Shown here one piece after another: positions 15,385 to 24,160 of a DNA stretch of 64,000 nucleotides (position 1 is the stretch's first letter; each line of letters begins with the position of its first letter). The stretch is from the NCBI RefSeq assembly GCF_950101795.1, contig NZ_CATNLZ010000007.1, positions 35,692 through 99,691 on the forward strand, read 5' to 3'. The position numbers and the translations under genes were made by a program. The notes under the pieces were generated by a model, which saw only the letters and a program-made list of their open reading frames with translations, ran no database searches and was not told where the DNA came from. This DNA is from Nocardioides sp. T2.26MG-1 (lineage in GTDB: Bacteria > Actinomycetota > Actinomycetes > Propionibacteriales > Nocardioidaceae).

Positions 15385-17430
15385 GTGACCCCGCCCATGA
15401 CCGACCCCGAGGAGCAGCCCGAGCTGCTGCCGGGCATGGTCCGGGCGACGCTCAAGGCGTCCCAGGCGAAGGCCCGGGCGACCCGCGAGCGCAAGGCGAA
15501 GCAGGCCGAGCCGGCTGCGGTCGACCCGGTGGCCAGGGTGCTGGTCGACGTCCCCCTCGCGCACCTCGACCGGCCCTTCGACTACGCGGTGCCGGCGGCG
15601 ATGGCCGACGACGCCCGGCCGGGGGTGCGGGTCAAGGTCCGCTTCGCCGGACAGGACGTCGACGGCTACCTCGTGGCCCGGGCCGCCACGTCGGACCACC
15701 CCGGCCGGCTGGCCCCGCTGCGCCGTGTGGTGAGCGCCGAGCCGGTGCTCGCCCCGCAGGTCGAGGCCCTCACCGCCGACCTCGCCGAGCGTTACGCCGG
15801 CACCCGCTCCGACGTGCTCCGGCTCGCCGTGCCCGCACGGCATGCGACCACCGAGCAGCGCGCCAGCCCGCCCGCCCCGCCCTGGCGCGGCGTCGACCTC
15901 CCGGCCGGTGAGGCCGCCTGGGCAGGTCACGAGCCGGGCGCGGCGTACCTGCGCCACCTCGCCGACGGAGGCACACCGCGGGCGGTGTGGACCGCCGCCC
16001 CGGCGACCGACTGGCCGGCGCTGGTCGCCCATGCCGTGGCGGCGACGTACGCCTCGGGGCGCGGCAGCCTCGTGTGCGTGCCCGACGGCAAGGACGTCGC
16101 TCGTGTCGACGCGGCGCTCACCGCGGTGCTGGGAGACGGGCACCACGTCACGCTGACCGCGGACTCGGGGCCGGCGGCCCGCTACCGTGACTTCCTCGCC
16201 GTCAGCCGTGGCGCGCGGCGGATCGTGGTCGGCACCCGCGCTGCGGGCTTCGCCCCCGTCCACGACCTCGGGCTCGTCGTCGTGTGGGACGACGGCGACG
16301 ACCTCCATGCCGAGCCGCGCGCTCCCTACCCGCACACCCGCGAGACCCTGCTGCTGCGCGCCGAGCGCGAGCGCACCGCGGCGCTGGTCGGCGGCTTCGT
16401 GCGCACCGTCGAGGGGGAGTACCTGCTGCGCACGGGCTGGGCCCACGAGCTCGCGGCGCCGCGCGAGGAGGTGCGCCGCCGGGTGACGGTGACCGTCGCC
16501 GGAGCCGCGGACAACCGCGACACGCACGCCCGAGGCGCCCGGATGCCCCGCGAGGTCCACCTGGCAATCCGCGACGCGGTGGCCGAGGGGCCGGTCCTCG
16601 TGCAGACCCCGCGGCTGGGCTACGCCACCGCGCTGGCCTGCGAGCGCTGCCGTACACCGGCCCGCTGCGCGGCCTGCCAGGGCCCGCTGGCGCTCACGGG
16701 ACCGACCACCCCGCCCGCCTGCCGGTGGTGCGGCACGGTGGCCGAGGACTGGTCGTGCCCCGAGTGCGGGCACCGGGGGCTGCGCGCGCCGGTGCTCGGC
16801 GACGCCCGCACCGCCGAGGAGCTGGGCCGGGCCTTCCCGGGGGTCACCGTGCGCTCGAGCTCGGGGGACAGTGTGGTGCCGTCCGTCGCCTCCCGCCCCC
16901 AGATCGTGGTCGCCACCCCGGGCGCCGAGCCCGTGGCGGAGGACGGCTACGCCGCGGTCGTGCTGCTCGACACCTGGCTGCTGCTCTCGCGCATCGACCT
17001 GCGAGCCGAGGAGGAGGCGCTGCGCCGCTGGGCCAACGCCGCCGCCCTGGTCCGTCCCGGCGGCCGGGTGGTCGCGGTGGGCGACGCCGCCCACCCCGCG
17101 CTCCAGGCGCTCGTGCGCTGGGACCCGGCCGGGTTCGCCGCCCGCGAGACCGCCGAGCGGGTCGAGGCCCACCTGCCGCCGGCCAGCCGGCTCGCGACGG
17201 TCACGGGGGAGCCGGGAGCGGTCGACGACGCCCTCACGCTGCTCGACGCTCCCCGCGGCGCAGAGATCCTCGGCCCCGTTGACCTCGGCGACGGCGAGTG
17301 CCGGGTCGTGGTCCGGGTCCCGCGTGCCCAGGGTGTCGCGCTCTCCCACGCCCTCGGCCAGCTGCAGCGCGTGCGCTCGAGCCGCAAGCTCGACGCGGTC
17401 CGCATCCAGGTCGACCCGCCGACGCTGTAG
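15385..17430 (+). CDS. priA: Primosomal protein N' (PriA), helicase-inactive type
   Basis: A 681-residue PriA-like protein. The N-terminal DNA-binding region (VLVDVPLAHLDRPFDYAVP, VKVRFAGQDVDGYLV) and the Cys cluster for two zinc ions at about residues 420-460 (CERCRTPARCAACQ, CRWCG, CPECG) are present. The helicase core is degenerate: no GxGKT Walker A is visible and the DEAH position reads WDDGDD. Actinobacterial PriA proteins are known to lack these motifs, so it may act as a replication-restart scaffold rather than a helicase. GTG at 15385 is preferred, with a TAGACAT just before; ATG at 15397 is possible. Confidence 0.88.
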   Translation: MTPPMTDPEEQPELLPGMVRATLKASQAKARATRERKAKQAEPAAVDPVARVLVDVPLAHLDRPFDYAVPAAMADDARPGVRVKVRFAGQDVDGYLVARAATSDHPGRLAPLRRVVSAEPVLAPQVEALTADLAERYAGTRSDVLRLAVPARHATTEQRASPPAPPWRGVDLPAGEAAWAGHEPGAAYLRHLADGGTPRAVWTAAPATDWPALVAHAVAATYASGRGSLVCVPDGKDVARVDAALTAVLGDGHHVTLTADSGPAARYRDFLAVSRGARRIVVGTRAAGFAPVHDLGLVVVWDDGDDLHAEPRAPYPHTRETLLLRAERERTAALVGGFVRTVEGEYLLRTGWAHELAAPREEVRRRVTVTVAGAADNRDTHARGARMPREVHLAIRDAVAEGPVLVQTPRLGYATALACERCRTPARCAACQGPLALTGPTTPPACRWCGTVAEDWSCPECGHRGLRAPVLGDARTAEELGRAFPGVTVRSSSGDSVVPSVASRPQIVVATPGAEPVAEDGYAAVVLLDTWLLLSRIDLRAEEEALRRWANAAALVRPGGRVVAVGDAAHPALQALVRWDPAGFAARETAERVEAHLPPASRLATVTGEPGAVDDALTLLDAPRGAEILGPVDLGDGECRVVVRVPRAQGVALSHALGQLQRVRSSRKLDAVRIQVDPPTL

Positions 17431-17477
17431 GCCGTGACGCGCTGCCACCCACCGCGCGACCGACCTATCCTCGGAGG

Positions 17478-17915
17478 ATGATCCGCCGCTCGGCCCCGGT
17501 GGTCGCCCTGGCCCTGGTGCTGGGCGCGTGCGGCGTCGACTCCACCTCGCACGCGTGGGAGAAAGACGGCGAGCAGGTCGACCTCGACAAGATCGCGTAC
17601 AACCGCGGCGTCGAGCACTGCGGCTGGCAGGACGTCACCTTCCTCGACATGGACTGGCCACCCGACGACCCGGCCGCGCCGTCGCGCCGGCAGTACCTCT
17701 GGGACCCGAAGGGCATCCTCGACGACCGCACACTGACGGATTCGACGGACGACGCGGAGCTGCCCGGTGACGCGCGGTTCACCGGCTACTCCAGCGACCT
17801 CGGCGAGCTGTGGCTGGCGCCGAGCGACCAGGACACCCGCGCCTACCTCGTCTCCGAGGACGGCGACGAGGTCGAGACGTGGGGGCGCACCGACCGGACC
17901 GTCGGCTGCGACTGA
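17478..17915 (+). CDS. Putative lipoprotein of unknown function
   Basis: A 145-residue protein with signal peptide MIRRSAPVVALALVL and lipobox LGAC at about residues 15-18. The mature domain is acidic, with three Cys including EHCGWQD and the terminal TVGCD, and no family I recognise. TATCCT lies six bases before ATG 17478, so it is probably read as a leaderless message; the GGAGG touching the ATG is too close to act as a ribosome site. It ends convergently with the polyphosphate kinase. Confidence 0.75.
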   Translation: MIRRSAPVVALALVLGACGVDSTSHAWEKDGEQVDLDKIAYNRGVEHCGWQDVTFLDMDWPPDDPAAPSRRQYLWDPKGILDDRTLTDSTDDAELPGDARFTGYSSDLGELWLAPSDQDTRAYLVSEDGDEVETWGRTDRTVGCD

Positions 17916-17932
17916 GCGTCGTCGCCCGGGAG

Positions 17933-18823
17933 TCAGTCCCCGACGGCGTCGATGCCGCGCTGCACGATCAGCGGGTCGGGGGCCGCGACCACCTGGGCGT
18001 CCTTGCCCTCGTAGTCGAACCGCGAGAGGAAGTAGCGCATCGCGTTGAGCCGCGCCCGCTTCTTGTCGTTGCTCTTCACCGTCGTCCACGGCGCCCACTC
18101 CGTGTCGGTACGCCGGATCATCGCCTCCTTGGCGTCGGTGTAGGCCTCCCACTTGCTCAGCGACTGCAGGTCGATGGGCGAGAGCTTCCACTGCCGCACC
18201 GGGTCCACCTGCCGGATGATGAACCGGGTGCGCTGCTCGGACTGGGTGACCGAGAACCAGAACTTCGTCAGCGAGATCCCGCTGTCGACCAGCATCCGCT
18301 CGAACAGCGGCGCCTGGGCCATGAACTGCTCGTACTCCGGCTCGGTGGTGAACCCCATGACCCGCTCGACACCGGCGCGGTTGTACCAGGAGCGGTCGAA
18401 CAGCACCATCTCGCCGGCCGTCGGCAGGTACTGCACGTAGCGCTGGAAGTACCACTGGCTCTGCTCGCGGTCGCTGGGCTTGGTCAGCGCGACGGTGCGG
18501 GCGTAGCGGGGGTTCAGGTGCTCCATGAACCGCTTGATCGTCCCGCCCTTGCCGGCCGCGTCGCGGCCCTCGAACAGCAGCACGTGCTTGGTGTGGGTGT
18601 CCTGGGCCCAGTTCTGGAACTTCAGCAGCTCGACCTGCAGGCGGTACTTGACCTCGTCGTACTCCTCGCGTGGCATCCGCTCGTCGTACGGGTAGTTCTC
18701 GCGCCAGGTGTCCACCGCCCGGCCCTGGGGGTCGAGCAGGATCGGGTCGTCGTCGTGGTCCTCGCCGATGGTGTGGCCGTCGATGCGGAGATGGTCGATG
18801 TACTCGCGCACGTCCTGCAGCAT
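17933..18823 (-). CDS. ppk2: Polyphosphate kinase 2
   Basis: A 296-residue cytoplasmic kinase that moves phosphate between polyphosphate and nucleotides. Walker A GRDAAGKGGT is at residues 86-95, the Walker B motif DRSWYNR at 143-149, and the lid region RQVDPVRQWKLSPIDL follows. Sequence looks like class I PPK2 (NDP-level); class is a tentative call. ATG at 18823 was chosen because TAGGTT lies seven bases before it, a leaderless promoter; a TTG nine bases earlier would sit on that promoter. The gene is isolated on the minus strand, back to back with def. Confidence 0.93.
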   Translation of the reverse strand: MLQDVREYIDHLRIDGHTIGEDHDDDPILLDPQGRAVDTWRENYPYDERMPREEYDEVKYRLQVELLKFQNWAQDTHTKHVLLFEGRDAAGKGGTIKRFMEHLNPRYARTVALTKPSDREQSQWYFQRYVQYLPTAGEMVLFDRSWYNRAGVERVMGFTTEPEYEQFMAQAPLFERMLVDSGISLTKFWFSVTQSEQRTRFIIRQVDPVRQWKLSPIDLQSLSKWEAYTDAKEAMIRRTDTEWAPWTTVKSNDKKRARLNAMRYFLSRFDYEGKDAQVVAAPDPLIVQRGIDAVGD

Positions 18824-18879
18824 GCTTCGCAACCTAGCCTCCTCAGCCCGGTCGCACGGGCGATCCCTAGACTGGCGTC

Positions 18880-19425
18880 GTGCCCGTACAGCCGATCCGT
18901 CTCCTCGGGGACCCCGTCCTCCGCAAGCCCGCCATCGAGGTCGTCGACTTCGACAAGGAGCTGCGCCGGCTGGTCGAGGACCTCACCGACACGATGCTGG
19001 ACGCGCCGGGCGCGGGTCTGGCGGCACCGCAGATCGGGGTCGGCCTGCGGGCGTTCACGTGGTACGTCGACGGCGAGGTCGGCCACCTGGTCAACCCGCG
19101 GCTCGAGCTCTCGGCCGAGATCCAGGACGGCCCCGAGGGTTGCCTCTCGATTCCCGGCCTCAGCATCGACTGCCGCCGGGCGCTGTCGGTGGTGGCGCAC
19201 GGATTCAACATGTACGGCGACCCTGTGGTGATCGAGGGCTCCGAGCTGCTCGCCCGGGCCATCCAGCACGAGACCGACCACCTCGACGGGGTGCTGTTCA
19301 TCGACCGCCTCGACCCCGAGGCCCGCAAGGCCGCGATGAAGGAGATCCGCGAGTCCGACTGGTTCGGCCTCGACAAGCCCCAGGTGAAGGTCTCACCGCA
19401 CGCCACCAACGGGCTGGGCTTCTAG
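18880..19425 (+). CDS. def: Peptide deformylase
   Basis: A 181-residue metalloenzyme that removes the formyl group from new proteins. All three motifs are present: GAGLAAPQ (44-51), EGCLS (86-90, Cys ligand) and QHETDH (129-134, HExxH). TAGACT lies six bases before GTG 18880, so the message is probably leaderless. It is followed at three bases by fmt, so formylation and deformylation are in one operon. Confidence 0.96.
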   Translation: MPVQPIRLLGDPVLRKPAIEVVDFDKELRRLVEDLTDTMLDAPGAGLAAPQIGVGLRAFTWYVDGEVGHLVNPRLELSAEIQDGPEGCLSIPGLSIDCRRALSVVAHGFNMYGDPVVIEGSELLARAIQHETDHLDGVLFIDRLDPEARKAAMKEIRESDWFGLDKPQVKVSPHATNGLGF

Positions 19426-19428
19426 GCG

Positions 19429-20367
19429 ATGCGCGTCGTCTTCGCCGGCACCCCCGAGGTGGCCGTGACCGTGCTCGACGCGGTGGCGGCCTCCGCCCAC
19501 GAGCTCGTGGGCGTGGTCACGCGTCCCGACGCCCCCACCGGGCGTGGCCGGCGCCTCGTGGCGAGCCCGGTCGCCGTGCGCGCCGAGGAGCTCGGCGTAC
19601 CCGTCCTCAAGCCCGGCCACCCCCGCGACCCGGGCTTCCAGGACGCGCTGCGCGCCCTGCAGCCCGACTGCTGCCCGGTGGTCGCCTACGGCGCGCTGCT
19701 GCCGCAGTCCGCGCTCGACATCCCCCGGTACGGCTGGGTCAACCTGCACTTCTCGGCCCTCCCGGCTTGGCGGGGCGCGGCCCCGGTGCAGCACGCGATC
19801 TGGTCTGGCGACGAGGTGACCGGCACCACGACGTTCCGGATCGTCAAGGAGCTCGACGCGGGTCCGACGTACGGCGTGATGACCGAGCGGATCCGGCCCA
19901 CTGACACCGCGGGCGACCTGCTGGCCCGGCTCGCCGAGGGCGGGGCGGACCTCCTGGTGGCAACCCTCGACGGCATCGAGAACGGCTCGCTGGTCGAGCG
20001 GGCCCAGCAGGAGGAGGGTGTCTCGTACGCCCCGAAGGTGGAGGTGGACGACGCCCGGGTCGACTGGAGCCACCCGGCCGTCGCGATCGACCGGCAGGTG
20101 CGCGCCTGCACGCCGGCTCCTGGGGCGTGGACGACGTTCGCCGGTGAGCGGCTCAAGCTGGGGCCGGTACAGCGCACGGATCAGCGCCTCGAGCCCGGAG
20201 TGCTCGAGGTCACCAAGAATGCCGTGCTCGTCGGCACCGGCACGGAGGCGGTCCGGCTGGGCGACGTCCGCCCGCACGGGCGCAAGCAGATGGCCGCCGC
20301 CGACTGGGCCCGCGGGGTCCGCGTCGAGTCCGGTGCCCGGATTGGTGCGGGTTCCGGTGAAAGCTGA
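19429..20367 (+). CDS. fmt: Methionyl-tRNA formyltransferase
   Basis: A 312-residue enzyme that formylates initiator Met-tRNA with 10-formyl-[16 protein letters not shown] at the start, the catalytic [18 protein letters not shown] (Asn, His) and the C-terminal tRNA-binding domain ([14 protein letters not shown]) are all there. ATG lies three bases after the def stop. Confidence 0.96.
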   Translation: MRVVFAGTPEVAVTVLDAVAASAHELVGVVTRPDAPTGRGRRLVASPVAVRAEELGVPVLKPGHPRDPGFQDALRALQPDCCPVVAYGALLPQSALDIPRYGWVNLHFSALPAWRGAAPVQHAIWSGDEVTGTTTFRIVKELDAGPTYGVMTERIRPTDTAGDLLARLAEGGADLLVATLDGIENGSLVERAQQEEGVSYAPKVEVDDARVDWSHPAVAIDRQVRACTPAPGAWTTFAGERLKLGPVQRTDQRLEPGVLEVTKNAVLVGTGTEAVRLGDVRPHGRKQMAAADWARGVRVESGARIGAGSGES

Positions 20368-20392
20368 CGCCGGGATCGATACGGTCATGACC

Positions 20393-20821
20393 ATGAGCCG
20401 TCCGGCGCATCCTGAGGACACTCGCGACGACCTGGACCCGGTCCTCGACGAGATCTGCAGGTCGCTGCCCGAGGTCGAGCTCGGCACCTCGTGGGGAGAC
20501 CGACCCACCTACAAGGTGCGCGGCAAGGGCTTCCTGCTCTACCGGGCTCCGCACCGCAGCGCGATCGACCCCGCGACGGGGGAGATGTACGACGACCTGG
20601 TGGTGATCATGACCGCCGGTGAGGCCGACAAGCGGGCGCTCGTGGCGGACGAGCGGCTGCCGTTCTTCACCATCGACCACTTCAAGGGGTACGCCGCCGT
20701 CCTGGTCCAGCGGTCCCGTCTCGGAGAGATCGAGCGCGAGGAGCTGACCGAGATCATCACCGAAGCCTGGGCCGCGAAGGCCCCCAAGAGCCTGTCGAGG
20801 AAGTACCTCGGGGATGACTGA
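20393..20821 (+). CDS. MmcQ/YjbR family DNA-binding-fold protein
   Basis: A 142-residue protein of the YjbR (CyaY-like fold) family: ELGTSWGDRPTYKVRGKGFLL, then a substrate-loop-like ADKRALVADERLPFFTIDHFKGYAAVLV and the end WAAKAPKSLSRKYL. Biochemical role of the family is unclear. TACGGT lies seven bases before ATG 20393, favouring it over ATG 20387. The end overlaps the start of rsmB by eight bases. Confidence 0.8.
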   Translation: MSRPAHPEDTRDDLDPVLDEICRSLPEVELGTSWGDRPTYKVRGKGFLLYRAPHRSAIDPATGEMYDDLVVIMTAGEADKRALVADERLPFFTIDHFKGYAAVLVQRSRLGEIEREELTEIITEAWAAKAPKSLSRKYLGDD

Positions 20822-22211
20822 TCCCCGCACGCGGGGGCCCCAGCGTGGGAGCCGGGCCACCGGCACCCGTTCCCCCGTCGACCCGGCCCGGCTCGCAGCG
20901 CTCGAGGTGATGAAGGCGGTGCGGGTCGACGGCGCGTACACCAACCTCGTGTTGCCCTCCGTGCTGCGCCAGCACGGGCTCTCCGGCCGGGACGCGGCGT
21001 TCGTCACCGAGCTCGTGTCCGGCACGATCCGGCGGCGGGGGACGTACGACGCGATCCTCGCCGCGTGCGTGGACCGTCCGCTGAGCAAGGTCGAGGCCAA
21101 GGTGCTCGATGCCCTGCGGCTCGGCACCCACCAGCTGCTGTCGATGCGGGTGCCGACCCACGCCGCGATCAGCACGACCGTCGACCTGGTGCGGGCCAAG
21201 GTCAGCTCCGGGGCCGGTGGCTTCGCCAACGCGGTGCTCCGCCAGGTCGCGCGACAGGAGCTCGCCGAGTGGATCGGCCGGGTCGCGCCCGACCCGCGGG
21301 TCGCGCCCACCCGGTTCGCCTCGATCGCCTACAGCCACCCGCGCTGGATCGTGGACGAGCTGCGCTCGGCGGTGGGCGCCGAGGAGCTGTTCGAGCTGCT
21401 GGCCGCCGACAACGAACCGCCCCGGGTGACGCTGGTCGCCCGGCCCGGACGCGGCACCCGGGACGAGCTGCCGGGCGAGCCGACGCCCTACTCGCCGTAC
21501 GGCGTGGTCCTGGCGGGTGGCGACCCCGGCGAGATCCCGGCGGTCGCCGAGGGCCGCGCGGGCGTGCAGGACGAGGGCTCCCAGCTGGTCGCGGTCGCGA
21601 TGGCGGCCGCGGCCGTCGACGGTCCCGACCGCCGGTGGCTGGACCTGTGTGCCGGCCCGGGCGGCAAGGCCGCGCTGCTGGCGGCGCTCGCGGCGCAGCG
21701 CGGCGCGTCGCTGGTCGCTGCGGAGCGCCAGGAGCACCGGTCCCGCCTGGTGCAGCGGGCGCTGCGGGGCGCACCGGGCACGCTCGGGATCGTCACCTCC
21801 GACGGGACCGCGCCGCCGTTCGCCCGGGGTGCCTTCGACCGCGTGCTGGTCGACGCGCCGTGCACGGGCCTGGGAGCGCTCCGACGCCGTCCGGAGGCCC
21901 GTTGGCGGCGCCGGGCCGACGACCTGCTCAGCCTCGTGCTGCTGCAACGACGGCTACTGTCCTCGGCCCTCGACCTCACCCGGCCCGGCGGGGTCGTGCT
22001 CTACGCCACCTGCTCGCCGGTGATCTCCGAGACCCGCGGCGTGGTGTCGTCGGTGCTCGAGACCCGCGACGACGTCGTCCTCGAGGACGCCCGGGCGTTG
22101 CTCCCGGACGTCCCCCAGTGTGATGGACCGATGCCGGGCACCGTCCAGCTGTGGCCGCACCGCCACGGCACGGACGCGATGTTCCTGGCACTGCTGCGGC
22201 GTACGGCCTAG
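20814..22211 (+). CDS. rsmB: 16S rRNA (cytosine-967-C5)-methyltransferase
   Basis: A 465-residue RNA methyltransferase with an N-terminal NusB-like RNA-binding domain (about residues 25-160) and a Rossmann SAM domain with LDLCAGPGGKAALLAAL at 276-292. Two catalytic cysteines are at 350 (DAPCTG) and 400 (YATCSP), typical of m5C enzymes. ATG is embedded in the end of the YjbR-like gene. The stop is four bases from the convergent sigma-partner gene. Confidence 0.94.
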   Translation: MTDPRTRGPQRGSRATGTRSPVDPARLAALEVMKAVRVDGAYTNLVLPSVLRQHGLSGRDAAFVTELVSGTIRRRGTYDAILAACVDRPLSKVEAKVLDALRLGTHQLLSMRVPTHAAISTTVDLVRAKVSSGAGGFANAVLRQVARQELAEWIGRVAPDPRVAPTRFASIAYSHPRWIVDELRSAVGAEELFELLAADNEPPRVTLVARPGRGTRDELPGEPTPYSPYGVVLAGGDPGEIPAVAEGRAGVQDEGSQLVAVAMAAAAVDGPDRRWLDLCAGPGGKAALLAALAAQRGASLVAAERQEHRSRLVQRALRGAPGTLGIVTSDGTAPPFARGAFDRVLVDAPCTGLGALRRRPEARWRRRADDLLSLVLLQRRLLSSALDLTRPGGVVLYATCSPVISETRGVVSSVLETRDDVVLEDARALLPDVPQCDGPMPGTVQLWPHRHGTDAMFLALLRRTA

Positions 22212-22215
22212 GGGC

Positions 22216-22827
22216 TCACGCTGCCCAGATCAACGCGGCCCCGACCTGGTCGACTTGGGCCTGGGTGCTGCCCGGGGCGGGCTGGACGGTCGCGAAGAAC
22301 TCGCCGTGGACCTCGCTGACGAACGTGTGGACATGCGGGAGCACGTCGGCCTTGTCGGGGTCCTGGTAGTCGGCCCAGGTGTCGGCCGACCGCCAGTTGA
22401 CGATCACCGATGCCGCACCCTGGGAGCAGCTGAACTTCTCGTCCAGCGGCTTGTCGCAGCGCCAGTCCGCCGAGTCGACGTACACGGGACCGCGCTCGAG
22501 CATGCGCAGTGCTCGTGCGTGGGCCCGGGCTTCCTGGGCCGGGCGCTGGAGCTGCTCGTCGGTCCGGGTCGACTGCGCGGAGGACGGGTCGGTGGCCAAT
22601 CCCGGGTCGTGGCGGGAGGCGCCGGTCGGGTCACCCGAGCCGCCGATCATCGCCACGCCCACGGCGACCGCGGCGACCGCGCCGGCAGCTGCGAGCGCGA
22701 CACCGGCCCGGCGCCGCCGGCGGATCCGGGTGCCGGCCCGGGTCGAGACCCGCACCAGCTCGTCGAGGTCCGTCCACTCGTCGTCGACCCGGTCGTGCAG
22801 CGCGGTCGCCAGTGACGTGTCGTTCAT
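22216..22827 (-). CDS. Membrane-anchored partner of the ECF sigma factor (candidate anti-sigma factor)
   Basis: A 203-residue protein with a cytoplasmic N-terminal 38 residues, an Arg-rich stretch RIRRRRRAG, one membrane helix (GVALAAAGAVAAVAVGVAMI, about 40-60) and an outer domain of about 140 residues with two Cys (WRCDKPL, FSCSQGA). ATG at 22827 overlaps the stop of the sigma gene. The genetic link and topology suggest it holds or modulates the sigma factor; no zinc-anti-sigma motif is seen, so the role is inferred. Confidence 0.7.
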   Translation of the reverse strand: MNDTSLATALHDRVDDEWTDLDELVRVSTRAGTRIRRRRRAGVALAAAGAVAAVAVGVAMIGGSGDPTGASRHDPGLATDPSSAQSTRTDEQLQRPAQEARAHARALRMLERGPVYVDSADWRCDKPLDEKFSCSQGAASVIVNWRSADTWADYQDPDKADVLPHVHTFVSEVHGEFFATVQPAPGSTQAQVDQVGAALIWAA

Positions 22828-23339
22828 GATGCGGTCTCCTCGGTGAGGTCGGCGTCGACCAGCGGCCGGAGCCGCTGGAGCGCGCGACGGGATCTGGTGC
22901 GGACGGCGGTCTCGGTGAGGCCGAGGTCGCGTGCGGTGTCGGCGACCGACCGGTCCTCCCAGTAGCGCAGCACCACGACCGCCCGGTCGAGTCCGGAGAG
23001 CGTGGTGAGCGCGGCCAGGAGGTCGAGACGGGTCGCCGGGTCGACCGGGGCCGAGTCCGCCGGGCCGATGTGGTCGAGGTGAAGGTCGCGGGGCACCTCG
23101 CTGGAGCGGCGCAGCCGCCGGTGCGAGAGGAACGCGTTGAGCAGCGTGGTGCGTGCGTAGGCGAGCGGGTTGTCGGCCCGCGACACCCGCCGCCACGAGG
23201 CGTACACCTTGGCGTAGGTCGTCTGGGTGAGGTCCTCCGCCAGGTGGTGGTCGCCGGTCAGCAGCAGCGCCTGGCGGTGCAGCTGGGTCCCGGTGGCCCG
23301 CACGAAGTCCCCGAAGTCTTCTGCGTCCTTGCTCGTCAC
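22824..23339 (-). CDS. SigE-family (actinobacterial ECF) RNA polymerase sigma factor
   Basis: A 171-residue sigma factor with regions 2 and 4. Region 2 contains DFVRATGTQLHRQALLLTGDHHLAEDLTQTTYAKVYASW, and region 4 contains LSGLDRAVVVLRYWEDRSVADTARDLGLTETAVRTRSRRAL. This is the small SigE/SACE_1670-type family abundant in Actinomycetota. GTG at 23339 has AAAAGG upstream. It is co-transcribed with the membrane partner at 22216-22827. Its regulon is not visible from the window. Confidence 0.92.
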   Translation of the reverse strand: MTSKDAEDFGDFVRATGTQLHRQALLLTGDHHLAEDLTQTTYAKVYASWRRVSRADNPLAYARTTLLNAFLSHRRLRRSSEVPRDLHLDHIGPADSAPVDPATRLDLLAALTTLSGLDRAVVVLRYWEDRSVADTARDLGLTETAVRTRSRRALQRLRPLVDADLTEETAS

Positions 23340-23385
23340 ACCCTTTTGACTCCTCGTGTGGCCCTCGCGTTGCGTCCCTGACGGG

Positions 23386-24120
23386 TCAGTCCAGCACGTG
23401 GCGCAGGTAGCGGCCAGGCGCGTCGAGGTAGGCCTTCCAGTGGTAGACCAGCTCGAGCTCCGCCCAGGTGGTACGCCGGATGCCCCAGTCGCCCACCTCG
23501 AGGATCGTCGCGCCGGGCATCGCCGCGAGCACCGGCGAGTGCGTGGCGCACAGGACCTGGCCACCGCTCTCGACCACCCGGCCGAGCGCCCCGATGAGCG
23601 CGAGCGTGGACGAGAACGACAACGCGGCCTCGGGCTCGTCGAGGCAGTAGAAGCCGGGGGAGTCGAAGCGGGTGCGCAGCACCTCGAGGAACGACTCGCC
23701 GTGGCTCATCTCGTGGAACAGAGGCGCTGTTCGATCGCGGAACGGATTCACCTGCTGTTCCTCGAAGGTGTACCACCCGTGCATCGTCTCGGCGCGCAGG
23801 AAGAAGCCCCAGCGGCTGGCACCGAGTCCGCGCTGGAGGCGCAGTGATCTCGTGAGCGGCGACTCGGTGGCACGAGTGGAGTGGTGTCCCTGGGCCGACC
23901 CGCCCTCCGGCGACAGGCCGTAGGCCGCGGCGACGGCCTCGACGATCGTGGACTTCCCGGAGCCGTTCTCACCGACCAGGAACGTCACGAACGGCGAGAG
24001 CTTCAGTCCCTCGCCGGCCAGCTGCGCCACCGCCGGGATCGTCATCGGCCACTCCTCGGGGTCGAGCGGGTGCTCGCGGTCCACCGTCACCGAGACCACC
24101 GGCGGCTGGTCGAAGTCCAT
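23386..24120 (-). CDS. AAA/ABC-type ATPase
   Basis: A 244-residue stand-alone ATPase of the SMC/RecF-like ABC fold. Walker A GENGSGKST is near residues 50-58, the signature-like SHGESFLEVL near 140, Walker B FYCLDEPEAALS near 160 and the H-loop ATHSP near 195. No membrane or permease partner is nearby. TAGGTT lies six bases before ATG 24120. Such proteins are common in Actinomycetota and their target is unknown; it is divergent from the LigD-type polymerase across 40 bases. Confidence 0.85.
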   Translation of the reverse strand: MDFDQPPVVSVTVDREHPLDPEEWPMTIPAVAQLAGEGLKLSPFVTFLVGENGSGKSTIVEAVAAAYGLSPEGGSAQGHHSTRATESPLTRSLRLQRGLGASRWGFFLRAETMHGWYTFEEQQVNPFRDRTAPLFHEMSHGESFLEVLRTRFDSPGFYCLDEPEAALSFSSTLALIGALGRVVESGGQVLCATHSPVLAAMPGATILEVGDWGIRRTTWAELELVYHWKAYLDAPGRYLRHVLD

Positions 24121-24160
24121 GGCGGGAACCTACGACCTCCCACCCCCTAGAGTCGGCCCC

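Noticed and set aside
22212..22215. Terminator between the convergent rsmB and sigma-partner genes
   Set aside because: Only four bases separate the stops; no hairpin can be placed in the gap.
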